From Prorocentrum cordatum (lineage: Eukaryota > Sar > Dinophyceae > Prorocentrales > Prorocentraceae), in contig CAUYUJ010015504.1 of NCBI GenBank assembly GCA_963575745.1, forward strand, positions 1,742,464-1,806,463: 64,000 bases of DNA. Direction: 5' to 3'. The notes below the pieces were generated by a model. That model saw only the letters and a list, made by a program, of their open reading frames with translations, was not told where the DNA came from and made no database searches. Within the stretch, counting starts at the first letter, position 1. Every line of letters begins with the position of its first letter. This document shows positions 11,556 to 21,039 of this stretch, in pieces. The translations under genes and the position numbers were made by a program.

Positions 11556-11710
11556 CACGTCACGAGCCGGATCGATCTGCGACGGTCCCGGGGCCGGAGA
11601 CCGGGCGAAGGCGCCCCATGCAAGACTCGCAGCCCCTGGAGCCCAGGGGAGCGGGGAGGATAAGAAGCTTCGGACTCCAGAGGTCCTCGCCCTGGCTCCG
11701 CGCGCACTCG

Positions 11711-11780
11711 AGGAGGAGGAGGAGGAGGAGGAGGAGGAGGAGGAGCAGGAGGAGGAGGAGCAGGAGGAGGAGGAGGAGTC
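11711..11780 (+). repeat. (GAG)n microsatellite
   Basis: GAG/GGA triplets with two CAG interruptions, complementary to the CTC tract at 11,310-11,555. Confidence 0.9.
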
Positions 11781-11837
11781 TAAAAAGGCCGCGCCTGCCC
11801 CTGAGGTCGACAGGCCAGATGGGACGCACATGGACAT

Positions 11838-11970
11838 ACTAATACTATATGTCCTCCTTGGAGGCGCGCGTCCGACCCGAACATATAGTATACCCATCTT
11901 GTAGTATATCGCTTCCCGAGCGGTGTGGCCAGGAAGCGCCCGCCACGACGCATATACTATAAGATTTCTC
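11838..11970. repeat. paired short AT palindromes
   Basis: ATACTATATGT and ACATATAGTAT are a perfect 11-bp inverted pair about 27 bp apart. Just after, TAGTATATCGC and GCATATACTATA form a second, imperfect pair. They stand out in GC-rich surroundings. Confidence 0.55.
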
Positions 11971-12137
11971 GGTGCGCGCGTCGCCCCTGGGGGGGCGATG
12001 CACATGTAGTACAAGTATGTTTGGGTGTTGCCGACCAGAAGGCGCCGACAGCCCTCGGGGTGCGCCCTCGCAAAACTGGGGAGATCCTTGCGATCGGCAT
12101 CGAGATGAGGCGATGCCAGTCTCAGGTGGACAGCGGG

Positions 12138-12183
12138 AGGAGGAGGAGGAGGGGGAGGAGGAGGAGGAGGAGGAGGAAGGGGA
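12138..12183 (+). repeat. short (GGA)n tract
   Basis: About 45 bp of GGA triplets. Confidence 0.9.
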
Positions 12184-12189
12184 GGACCA

Positions 12190-12514
12190 GTGTAACCCCA
12201 AGAGTCATCAACGATAATGGACCCCTCTTCGTAGACCCCTAGAACCTAGAACGGTTCATTTCCATTGAGGGAACTGCTTCGTTGGAAGACAGCCGTTTGA
12301 AGATCCTGAAGCATCCCCCAAAACTGTTCTCGGAATTTCAAGGCCACGGATCATTCTGACTGCTGCGTCTTGACGATCAAGAACCGTGTCAAAACGCCAT
12401 TTCTGGGACGTCAACACCGTGAGTCAACATCCGTAGCTGCTGCACCCGCATAATCCTGAATCTTTCCAAAACACCATTTCTGGTACAATCAACGCAACTC
12501 TTGCAAATTTTTAA
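12190..12514. other. no recognisable feature
   Basis: Balanced-composition sequence before the 85-bp repeats; short motifs such as CCATTTCTGG recur. No frame is convincing. Confidence 0.4.
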
Positions 12515-12845
12515 AACACGAATGTGCGCGACACCTAAGTGAGAATCACACTTTGAAAACGACCAGCCTTCAATCCGTGAAACTCTTGTTACTGTTAAAA
12601 ACGAATGTGCGCGGCGCTAAAGCGAGAACCACATGTTGAAAACGACCCGCCCTCAATCCGTGAAACTCTTGCTAATGTTTAAAACGATTGTGCGCGGCGC
12701 CTAGGCGAGAATCACATGTTGAAAGTGATCCGCCCTCAATCCGTGAAATTCTTTATATTTTTTGTTTTAACGAATGTGCACGGCGCTAAGGCGAGAACTA
12801 CATTTTGAAAATGACCCGCCCTCCATCTGTGACGCTGCTGCCACG
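12515..12845. repeat. about 85-bp tandem repeat, 4 copies
   Basis: Each unit has ACGAATGTGCGCGGCGC, GCGAGAACCACATGTTGAAA and CCGCCCTCAATCCGTGAAA in order. Units start near 12,517, 12,600, 12,684 and 12,770. Confidence 0.85.
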
Positions 12846-12959
12846 TTTCAAGCTTCAGCACCGTTAGTGGTAAAGAAGCCTCAAGCGAAACGCCAGGCCC
12901 GTCCTAAAAACTGGCCTCGGGATGCGACAGGGAGAACTTATTTATAAGGGAAAGGACTG

Positions 12960-13304
12960 GAGAGGGAGGAGGAGGAGGAGGAGGAGGAGGAGGAGGAGGA
13001 GGAGGAAGGAGGAGGAGGAGGGAGGAGGGGAGGGAGGAGGGAGGAGGGAGGAGGGAGGAGGGAGGAGGAGGAAGGAGGAGGAGGAGGAGGAGGAGGAGGA
13101 GGAGGAGGAGGAGGAGGAGGAGGCGGAGGAGGAGGGGAGGAGGGAGGAGGGAGGAGGGGGAGGAGGAGGGAGGAGGGAGGAGGGAGGAGGAGGGAGGAGG
13201 GAGGAGGGAGGAGGAGGAGGAGGAGGGAGGAGGGAGGAGGAGGGAGGAGGGAGGAGGGAGGAGGGGAGGGAGGAGGGAGGAGGGAGGAGGGAGGAGGAGG
13301 AGGA
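12960..13304 (+). repeat. (GGA)n microsatellite abutting the LINE 3' end
   Basis: About 345 bp of GGA/GGGAGGA units. It stops exactly where the retrotransposon 3' end begins (AGGA then TGTTTTTACC on the plus strand). The same repeat in the same orientation resumes at 19,487 on the other side of the element. Confidence 0.95.
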
Positions 13305-13479
13305 TGTTTTTACCGCTACGCTGCTCTCCACGGCATCCCGCAGTCGGCCCGGCACTGGGCGCCAGGCGGCCGTCGAGCACGGCCCTTAAATGGCACAGAC
13401 AAGTCATACATGCCATGAAACCTTATATCAGGGCCACACCCCCACGCCACGAGAACGGGAGGCTGAGCCAGACACAGGC
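13305..13479 (-). other. LINE 3' untranslated region
   Basis: About 175 bp between the stop of the Cys-rich domain and the microsatellite. It ends GCGTAGCGGTAAAAACA on the sense strand, with no poly(A). Confidence 0.6.
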
Positions 13480-13992
13480 CTAGGTGGTATTAAAGAGACG
13501 AACAACACTGTTAGCATCCGCATCAAGCCAGACGTCCGAGAGCTTGGGGTGCTTGCCAGCCGAAAATCTGTCCCAATAATATTTAGAACACCTAAAATTG
13601 TGTGGCCTGCCTGGGCATGGTTTAGCCAGGTAGCGCACGTAATTGCCAGTGGAAAACGCTTTACAACGGACACAAACACAGACAATGCCGCCGTCCGAAC
13701 ACGCTAAACCCAGACAGTTATGCTCCAGCTGCTGGGGGACGTCATACTGGAGCTTATGCTTCTTTGAGCAACTCGAATCATTCCTCGGGAAAACCCCGCG
13801 GCACACCGCGAGGCAATGATTACACTGCCAGAAGGTTCCCACCTTCTTCCAGAGATGAGGCACTATGATTGGCACTGGCTTCGGTTCGACGGGCGCACGG
13901 GTGGCCAAAGACAAGTCGAGCGGAGGCCAGAGAGGTAAAATACGGGCAGCCAGAACAAAAAACCTTGCGAACGACCGACAAACATTTCTCAA
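13480..13992 (-). pseudogene. LINE ORF2, C-terminal Cys/His-rich domain
   Basis: In another minus-strand frame the protein continues with HLWKKVGTFWQCNHCLAVC, a basic CSKKHK block, a His-Cys pair, CVRCKAFSTGNYVRYLAKPC and finally a stop at 13,480. Paired Cys and His residues suggest zinc binding. Such domains follow RT or RNase H in several LINE clades and may bind target DNA or RNA. It is joined to the RNase H frame by a frame change somewhere in 13,900-13,990. Confidence 0.65.
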
Positions 13993-16942
13993 GCCAATCT
14001 AGCTGCTCGGGGCTCGGCTTCTCGTGAGCTAGGGCCCCAAGCTTAGCATAGTGGTCGGCAAGGTCATTACCAGTCTTACAGAACTTCAGATAGACATCGT
14101 TACCCACCTGCTCGTCCGTCATGTGGCCTTTCACTTTGTGGATGGGCCCCATTTGACTGTCTGCGGTCCAAACAAACATGCCCGAGTGCACTCGCTTGCA
14201 CGACAAGTGTTCACTACGGGGGAGGGCCCAAAGGGCCACAACATTCTGGCAATCGCTATAACCCACAGCTGGAGTGACCGCATTTTGGCAAGCAGCAGTG
14301 CAGGCAGCAAATTCACCAGCCTGGGCCGTTTGAGGAATGGGGTAAGGGAGGGGGGCATAGACATGACCCAGTTCCTGCCCAGAACCGGAAACCGAGACAT
14401 AACTCCACCCCGTTCTCGATAATTCTCTTACGACCGAACGTATACAAGATCCATCCATGAAGATATTCCCCGAAACAGTATAATCGTCTTTCCCAGGATC
14501 ATCAAAATGCTGATATATAGGCTCGCACTTCGACGGGGGAGGGAAGAAGTCACCAGGGTGGGTAAACAAACCCAACGTGTACATTATCTTGTCAGCATCC
14601 GACAACGAGTCGTACCCCATCGGCCGAAACTGGAACCCATCTCCGAGGATGTCATCTCGGGCCTGGGCGACCGACTCGTGCTGGCAACACCACAGCCTGT
14701 GGAAAATGGTGTCCCTTGCCACTTCGCACAGCGGGCACAACGTGCCAGGCATGATGTAGCCGTGGTCCTCGGCTCGCGCCTTGGTCCAGGGCGCCTGGCA
14801 GACAAGACCTCTTATGCACCCTTTCTCGAAGGGGGTGAATTTTGAAGAACTCATGGCCGCAAAGGCCACGTCGAAACACACGCGACGATCCAGGCCCAGG
14901 GACCGCCCATACTCACGTTCCAGATTCCTCAAAACAGCAGCACGGAGGAGACGCTTCAGGAGGCAAGGCGAAACCAGGGTAAGGGAGACGTCCACCCCCA
15001 GGTCGTCGACCAGCACGCTGAAACTAGACATTTTCCACCCAAGACGCTCCACCGAGAGCCGCAGGGCTCCCACAGGACCGCGCACACGACGCCACGGCTG
15101 AAGATGCCCCGAGAAACCCACAGCCCAGGCACCGCGGAGCTCGGCCAAGCTGAGGCCGAACTGGTAGGCCCCCACCAGGCAAGCCCAGACCTCCTTAGAC
15201 CACCTCACAATGGGCGCGACGGACACGTACCAGGTGGGGTCGGCGGCAAACAGCAAAGCTGCCGTGAGAGATCCCCCTCCAGCGGAGGGTTGCAAGAAAC
15301 GACCCATGGCTCTCCGCAGGGTGAAAAGCTCATGGTCCGAGGTGCCGTGCACCTCGCACCCGTAGGTTCGGCTGGCAAGGGGCCCTGTCGTGAAAACCCG
15401 ACGCGAGTGTCGACCGAGGGTTCTCTTATGTCGAGCCAAACGAGCAACCTTGGCCGAAAACAAAGTTTTCCAAACTTTAAACCTTCCACCACGACGAGCG
15501 ACACGACGGGGCCTGCCAGCAGCATCGTCGATGCCGAAGTTGACAGCGGAGTCACACGGCGCTCCGCCCACCGTGCCAAGACCTTGGCGCACGGCCTTAG
15601 CAACTGCAGAATGAGAGGCGAGCACTGCCGCCTTCTTGACAGCGATCGCGCAGCCAAGATCGCCCTCGATGACAATCTGCACTTTAATGGCCCCCTCCAG
15701 GAGGTCATTAACGACCGTCGAGGCGGTCCCTTGGCAAGACAGGGTGTAATCATCGATATATATCCTCAACGAGACCGATCTTGGCAAGCTAAGCCCATCT
15801 AGGGCGGCTATGCTGAAGACACGGATTAAAGTGGTCGCGAAGCCGCAGCCTGCCACAAGTCCTCGCCATGCGAACTTGGGCCCGATGACCCTGCTGTTCA
15901 TGGCGATGTAGCGGCAGGTGCGGTAAGCAACATCACAAACTCTCGCAATCTGCATGGGGAAACCGTGCTGACGGCAACGCTGCAATAACAGATCCAAGTC
16001 GACCGACTCATAAAACTTGAGAAGGTCCCAGAGCACCGAACTGGAACATAAATCGGACGAAACAGCTTTCTCACTTCGAACGCATTGCCGCCAGACAGTG
16101 TCCACGATCGATACAAAAGAGCCCGCGGCGAAGAAGTCCCTGCCGTTAGCCACTTCCAACCTGCGGGCATACTCGCGACGAGCACAGGCCCAAAGACGAT
16201 AAACTGACACGAATAATCACATCGGTCTGTGCCCTCCGTCTGGCTTGGCAAGCACGGTGAGCAGCAGAACGCGCATCTGCATTGGCAAGTGCCCTGACTT
16301 CTCGAACGTGGCGATGAGGCGGGAGAGGACGACAAGGGCCTGATCCGAGAGGTGCTGGAAGTGGCTAACATGGAAACCGTCGGCCGAGGTGGCCGTGTGC
16401 TTCGGGAAAGACCTAGAGACACGGCGAAGGTCAGCTGGGGTCAACTCGGGCAGGGGTTCGAGCGCCTCGAACCTGGCACCAGTCGACGGGGAAACCTGCT
16501 GGTCTTCGGCATGCCACAGATCAGAAAACTTAGCACATTCAGACTCAAGGAGGGCCTGTGGGTCCGAAACAACTTCACCTTTGACGCTGAGGGTAGTGGT
16601 GGGGGTCCAAGCTGGGGCCCCTCGAACAACCCCATGGGCGCGCCGAGCCCCAGACTCAATATTGGTCTTAAGCCAAGACACCCACTTACGGTTCTCAGCA
16701 TTACGATGTTCACTCTCGGCCACAGCTTGGGCCTGGGAGACCGCATCCAAGGCATACTCGGGTTCCCCATAGACGACGGGCTGACCGGGGGGGCTGTGGG
16801 TGACGACATCCCTGCAACGCTGAAGCAGCGCGGCCGCGTGGCCGCTCCACTCTCCCAGCCTGACAGGGGGATTGAAAAGCTCAGCAGCCGCGGCGCAAAG
16901 ATGGCTGCTGCGTGCCGAGCTGTGCTCGGCGCGTCCTGACAC
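13820..16942 (-). pseudogene. LINE ORF2, reverse transcriptase and RNase H, one in-frame stop
   Basis: Two open segments in one frame (16,942-16,217 and 16,210-13,820) are separated by a TGA at 16,219-16,217, directly after LAKPDGGHRPM. A Gly-like codon would be expected there in an RT motif. Downstream are motif A (DLLKFYESVDLDLL), motif C as YIDDYTLS (15,765-15,748; both catalytic Asp present) and, at about 14,490-14,030, a complete RNase H: FMDGS, AGEFAA, YSDCQNVV and KGHMTDEQ...GNDLADHYAKLG, so the D-E-D-D residues are intact. The retained active sites suggest a fairly recent copy. The stop and the nearby frame changes could be genuine decay or consensus errors. Confidence 0.85.
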
Positions 16943-16955
16943 TGTTTTTGTTCTA

Positions 16956-18146
16956 TTAAACTGCTACGAGCAAACCGCGGGGAGGAGGGGGGCTCGGGCG
17001 CAGCCGTCGACGCTCCTGAGGCGTACAGCTGCAACCAAAGCCGAAAACGATTGCTGAGCCAGCGGAGCTGCGAGGCCACCTGCGACGTCGACGAAACACC
17101 TTCCGTCGAGGCCGTGCCCGACTGCAGCACGCTGACCCAGTGCAGCTCCGCTTGGCGCCCACGACTACCGTGGTGCAAGAGACGGCACTGACATACCCCT
17201 TCGAGCTCCTTTTTTCAGCCGTGTTGGCCCAATGTTTGTAGATGGTGTCCAGATGATACTGGGTCACATCAGTCTCCCCGCTCTCAGCCACCACCAGGGC
17301 TCGCGAGGCCAGCCGATCCAAAACTCCCCACTCGGAAGGGGGCTCGGGGCACGGCCCCGCGGGCCTGCTGGTGGGCAAGGGTGGGGGACGCCGGAAGGTC
17401 AAAGCCTTGAGAGACGCGGGGGAGGGGTGGAAGGTGAGGGAGACAGGGTCATGCGTCGCTAACTCCGAATCACTCACTACCTTCACGCCCTTGATCGCCT
17501 GCGCAAGGCGGGAACAACAGAGGAAGAAATCGAACATCTTCACGCCCCCAGTGCTACGACAGGTGCCTAAAGCTCCAGGGGGGTGCACAATTTCAGCTCC
17601 CATCCTTCTGCGAATAGACGAGCCTGCTAGCACGGCGGGCTCCACGTTGAAGTCAGCTCCGACAACGAACGGCACAGTAATGCTCTTTGCTCGCGCCGCC
17701 ACTCCAGCAATAATATCCTGATTGAAATCACTAAGTCCAACGCAATCCTGTAGGTAGAAACTAACAATGTAGAAAGAGGCCTGACCTGGGAGGTGGACGA
17801 GCGCTCCGAGGGCCCTGTGGGGCCGAATCGTGGGACCAAAATCGGGGTGGTGCAACCCAAGGAAGGACCTGACCAGGACCCCGACCCCAGCCGAGGGGCC
17901 TCCCCCAGGCCCCAGGGTTCCAGGTTCGAAGCTGGCTGTCCACCCGTTTCGCACACACCAGGCCGAAGCCTTCCTGATGTCCTCAGCACTAATGAGCTTG
18001 TGCTCCTGGGCGAGCACGATGTGGGCAGAGGTAATACCCAAAAACTGTTTGAGCGAGCTCCAAGCAGTGCCGTTAGCCGTCACTATCTCCAGTTCAATAG
18101 ACTCCTGAGCAGCAGCAAAATCTCCTTGGCCCCAAGGTCGATGCAT
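16956..18146 (-). CDS. LINE ORF2, endonuclease region
   Basis: Translation from the Met at 18,146 gives an exonuclease-endonuclease-phosphatase (APE-like) domain. The expected order is visible: TANGTAWSSLKQFLG (catalytic Asn), LAQEHKL (metal-binding Glu), VVGADFNVEP (Asp-x-Asn) and ELATHDPVSL (final Asp/His region). Such endonucleases nick the target to prime reverse transcription. The true frame leaves this one at an A-run (T6 on the plus strand, 17,210-17,215), where one extra base would continue into KELEGVCQC. The annotated end is where the original frame stops. Sequence after 17,210 in this frame is therefore out of register with the reverse transcriptase. Confidence 0.8.
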   Translation of the reverse strand: MHRPWGQGDFAAAQESIELEIVTANGTAWSSLKQFLGITSAHIVLAQEHKLISAEDIRKASAWCVRNGWTASFEPGTLGPGGGPSAGVGVLVRSFLGLHHPDFGPTIRPHRALGALVHLPGQASFYIVSFYLQDCVGLSDFNQDIIAGVAARAKSITVPFVVGADFNVEPAVLAGSSIRRRMGAEIVHPPGALGTCRSTGGVKMFDFFLCCSRLAQAIKGVKVVSDSELATHDPVSLTFHPSPASLKALTFRRPPPLPTSRPAGPCPEPPSEWGVLDRLASRALVVAESGETDVTQYHLDTIYKHWANTAEKRSSKGYVSAVSCTTVVVGAKRSCTGSACCSRARPRRKVFRRRRRWPRSSAGSAIVFGFGCSCTPQERRRLRPSPPPPRGLLVAV

Positions 18147-18231
18147 ACACGAGTTTCGCGGGGCATCCAAAACTGGGCAGGAGGTAGGGAGTCTAGGGTA
18201 GGAGAAAGGTGATGGCACGGCACAGGTCTGG

Positions 18232-19374
18232 CTAGGAACGAGCCGCGCCCTTGGCTGGGGGGCCCGCTGGTGGCGGCGCCTTCCCGTCTGGGACAGCGGG
18301 GGGCGCCTTGGACGGTGCCCTGCTGATAGCCTCACGAGCCTGGGCACGGACAGAGGCGCCAGGCTTAGAAGGCGGGGCATCAGGGGCGACAGGCGGCGCT
18401 GGGGTGGCCTTGCTTTCAGCAACAGAGGCCGACGCTCCCGATGCCTCAGAGGCGGCGGCGGCCGCAGCACCTCCTGCAGGTACACCCGCAGCAACAGGTT
18501 CGGCATCCGTCTTCCACTTCTTCTCGAGCCGCTTGGCCTGCTCCTGGTGGTTCTTCTTGAGCTCAACGCACTTCGACTGAACCTCCCCGAACAGGGCCGC
18601 CGTGAGACTCTTGATGCTCTCCGACAGCTGCTCCTTCCGAGACTGGGCTTCACGCAGATCTTCTGGCGTGACGTCCTGAAACTCCGCCAAACCGAACATG
18701 TCGCCATCGTCCAGCACGAGCGAGGACACCTTGCCATCCAGGATGTCCGGCAGGCGCAACACTGGGGCGGCTGGGCCCTCCTGTGGCTGCGACGGATGGA
18801 GCGTGACCGACAGGTGCAACTCTGAGATGGCCGACTTGTATTCTTCATCGTAGCGCTCCAGCTCCTGCAGCGTGGCCTCCAGGTCTGCGCGCTGCTGAGC
18901 CAGCTTCCGCTCGAGGCCGTGGACGTGGTCCAGGTCGCGATCCAGCTTCTTCTCGAGCCTCTGGATCTCCTTGAACGCCGCATCTGCCCGTTGCTGCGGG
19001 GGCAGAGGGGCTTGTTCCAACTGGGCCACCCTCTCTTGCGCCAAGGAGAGCAGGGAGGCGTCCCCCACCTTGGCGCTGAGCTCCACCAGCTGCTGCAACT
19101 CCGTCTTGGTCGCAGTCGGGACGGTGGCAGGCCGCACGGGTGGAGTCTTTCCCGACACTGCGTCTGCTGCAGCACGACGGACTTCAGCAGCAGCCGCTCC
19201 ACGGGGAACTCCTCCTCCTCTGGCCTGCCCGTCTCCTGGCACGGGCTCAGTCCACTTCTTGCCGCAGTGCTTGCACCACAAGTAGTGACCCATGTTCTTG
19301 CGGCAGCCGCAGTGCCCGCAAGTCCACTTCTTGGTTGCGTCGTAGCCGCTACGAGGCTTGCCACCAATAGCCAT
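18232..19374 (-). CDS. LINE ORF1: zinc-ribbon, coiled-coil protein
   Basis: An intact 380-residue frame. The start chosen is the Met at 19,374, before MAIGGKPRSGYDATKKW; the frame is open further upstream only through the microsatellite. Residues 17-38 form a zinc ribbon with W17, C19-x2-C22 and C34-x2-C37 (CGHCGCRK and WCKHCGKKW), resembling RanBP2-type or other RNA/protein-binding ribbons. Coiled-coil-like heptads follow at about residues 130-186 (EIQRLEKKLDRDLDHVHGLE) and again about 230-300. The tail is Ala/Pro-rich. By analogy with other LINE ORF1 proteins it probably binds the element RNA and forms multimers; this is inference, since no classical RRM or CCHC knuckle is present. Its stop at 18,232 precedes the likely ORF2 start by 86 bp. 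Confidence 0.8.
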   Translation of the reverse strand: MAIGGKPRSGYDATKKWTCGHCGCRKNMGHYLWCKHCGKKWTEPVPGDGQARGGGVPRGAAAAEVRRAAADAVSGKTPPVRPATVPTATKTELQQLVELSAKVGDASLLSLAQERVAQLEQAPLPPQQRADAAFKEIQRLEKKLDRDLDHVHGLERKLAQQRADLEATLQELERYDEEYKSAISELHLSVTLHPSQPQEGPAAPVLRLPDILDGKVSSLVLDDGDMFGLAEFQDVTPEDLREAQSRKEQLSESIKSLTAALFGEVQSKCVELKKNHQEQAKRLEKKWKTDAEPVAAGVPAGGAAAAAASEASGASASVAESKATPAPPVAPDAPPSKPGASVRAQAREAISRAPSKAPPAVPDGKAPPPAGPPAKGAARS

Positions 19375-19486
19375 CGCAGCGCCGCCGTGAGGGAAAGGGG
19401 GGTCCGAGCCACTCTGGCCCGCGAACACCCAGCCGTTCTGAAGATCGGTGATCGCATGCACAAGAATGGATTGTGCCAGAACGGCT
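19375..19486 (-). other. LINE 5' leader with spliced-leader-like terminus
   Basis: The sense strand starts TAGCCGTTCTGGCACAA, which matches positions 4-20 of the 22-nt dinoflagellate spliced leader (TAGCCATTTTGGCTCAA) at 14 of 17 bases. The ORF1 Met follows about 112 bp later. Confidence 0.55.
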
Positions 19487-19689
19487 AGGAGGAGGAGGAG
19501 GAGGAGGAGGAGGAGGAGGAGGTGGAGGAGGAGGAGGAGGAGGAGGATGAGGAGGAGGGGAGGAGGAGAGGAGGAGGAAGAGGAGGGAGGAGGGAGAGGA
19601 GGAGGAGGTGGAGGAGAGGAGGCGGAGGAGGGGAGGAAGAGGAGGAGGAGGAGGAGGAGGGAGGAGGAGGGAGGAGGAGAGGAGGGGGA

Positions 19690-19722
<33 letters not shown>

Positions 19723-19990
19723 GAGGAGGAGGAGGAGGAGGAGGAGGAGGAGGAGGAGGAGGAGGAGGAGGAGGAGGAGGAGGGAGGAGGAGGGAGGAGG
19801 AGGGAGGGGGAGGAGGGAGGAGGGAGGAGGAGGGAGGAGGGAGGAGGGAGGAGGGAGGAGGGGAGGAGGGAGGAGGGAGGAGGAGGAGGAGGAGGAGGAG
19901 GAGGAGGAGGAGGAGGAGGAGGAGGAGGAGGAGGAGGAGGAGGAGGAGGAGGAGGAGGGAGGAGGGAGGAGGGAGGAGGGAGGAGGGAGG
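19487..19990 (+). repeat. (GGA)n microsatellite abutting the LINE 5' end
   Basis: About 500 bp of GGA, GGGAGGA and related units. It has the same strand sense as the tract at 12,960-13,304, so the two are most simply the halves of one interrupted array. Confidence 0.95.
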
Positions 19991-20109
19991 GCGAGGGCAG
20001 GGTAGAGCGGCGGAGGCCTCCGCGAGGCGAGAAAACGCAGGGGCTTGGGCCCCTCTTGGGGCCCCTCGCGTGGCCGTCGCTGGGGGGCCTCTCGGGCCTC
20101 TCGGGGCCC

Positions 20110-20260
20110 TCTCAGGCCCACGAAGCGCTGTGCTGGGCGGCGGCTGGCGCACGCGGGCGGTGCCAGCAGGGCCGTCGGTGGAGCTCCCCGCGGGGCCACG
20201 AGGCGCTGTGCTGGGTGGCGGCTGGCGCATGCGGGCGGTCTCTGGGCCTTCAAGTGGGCC
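20110..20260 (-). repeat. two GC-rich relatives of the 90-bp unit
   Basis: Two blocks about 75 bp apart read GAGGCGCTGTGCTGGGTGGC, GGCTGGCGCATGCGGGCGG and GGAGCTCCCCGCGGGGCCACG, matching the inverse of the 90-bp unit with GC-rich changes. Confidence 0.6.
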
Positions 20261-20636
20261 TTTTTGGTGGGCTGTCCCGTGCCTGCCTGGGAGGGCCTCG
20301 CGCGCCGCTCTCGGTTGGGCAGAGGCCCGCCGGGGCGAGAGCGCGACAATCGGCTCAAAACCATGCGGACTACAATCAACAAACGGGTTTTCCCCGAGAT
20401 GGCACAGCGAGCTTACGCCGCGGCTTACGCGGGCCACCAGCGCGCAAGCCACAAGAAGACGAGGGCGTTTTCGCGCGAGCTTACGCGGGCATCTTACACG
20501 CCAATGTCGGCGCAGACTAACTCTTGTTCTGGCGTCGCTCATCTCGAAGATCCATTATTTTTGACTCTCGCGGGGGGCCGAGTCGAGGCAGAGGGGAACG
20601 AAATGCTGCATCTTCGGGGGACCTTGTCGGTCCCGT

Positions 20637-20775
20637 CAAGCCCCCATCCGCGTCGAATCCGACTCGAAGCCATGTCGGACTCGTCGAATTCGCGTCGAAG
20701 CCACGCAGATTCCGCGTCGAATCCACGCCAGACCCGCGTCGAGTGCGCATCGAGCCCGCGTCGGGCACAGCAAAA
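20637..20775 (+). repeat. degenerate CGTCGAATCC repeat
   Basis: Units of about 18-20 bp such as CGCGTCGAATCC, CGCGTCGAAGCC and CGCGTCGAGTGC recur about seven times. Confidence 0.6.
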
Positions 20776-20880
20776 GACACATGTTTGGGGGGACGGGCGC
20801 GGCCCCACGAAGATGCACCGCAGAGGAGCCGAGCGCTCGTGAGAGGGACACCCACGGCGACGGGGAGCGCGGCGGCGGCT

Positions 20881-20979
20881 CCTCCCCGCTTCTCATGTCG
20901 TACCTGCGGAGGATGCCGTCGTCGCTGCCGGCGATCAGGGCGACCCCGCCGGGGAGGAACGCCAGCGAGCGGACGGGGC
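20881..20979 (-). CDS. WD40-repeat gene exon
   Basis: After a C-rich tract and GCACTGCAG the minus strand reads GPVRSLAFLPGG, IAGSDDGILRRYDMRSG and EE. This is almost a complete WD40 blade (consensus V-x-x-L-x-F-x-P-x-G ... S-x-D-x-x-x-R-x-W/Y-D-x-R-x-G). A GT at 20,904 could be a donor, but the blade continues past it to YDMRSG, so the exon probably extends to about 20,880. WD40 blades form beta-propellers that act as protein-binding platforms; the specific protein is not recognised. The neighbouring candidate exons are at 43.85 kb upstream and 7.3 kb downstream. Confidence 0.65.
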
Positions 20980-21039
20980 CTGCAGTGCCGCGCGGGGCGC
21001 GGCAGCGACGGGGGGGGGAGCGGAGGACGCAAGAGCTGC

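Larger units (their letters stand above)
13305..19486 (-). mobile_element. near full-length non-LTR retrotransposon in a GGA microsatellite
   Basis: A 6.2 kb LINE-type element on the minus strand carries ORF1 (zinc ribbon and coiled coil) and ORF2 (APE-like endonuclease, reverse transcriptase, RNase H and a C-terminal Cys/His-rich region). Both ends touch the same (GGA/TCC)n microsatellite: on the sense strand TCC repeats, then TAGCCGTTCTGG at the 5' end, and GCGGTAAAAACA then TCC repeats at the 3' end. There is no poly(A) tail. The layout implies insertion into a pre-existing TCC/GGA array. A target duplication cannot be seen within a repeat. The ORF2 frame is broken (A6 run at 17,210-17,215, near 16,960, near 13,950) and has one in-frame stop at 16,217-16,219, so this copy is probably dead or has assembly errors. 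It is in the same orientation as the WD40 exons and lies between the last two. Confidence 0.85.

Noticed and set aside
17205-17220. Programmed -1 frameshift in LINE ORF2 at the A6 run
   Set aside because: The heptamer does not fit the X-XXY-YYZ rule in the incoming frame, and other nearby breaks show general damage or sequence error.
19448-20520. Long Arg/Glu/Gly-rich frames (up to 332 codons) on the plus strand
   Set aside because: They are translations of the GGA microsatellite beside the LINE.
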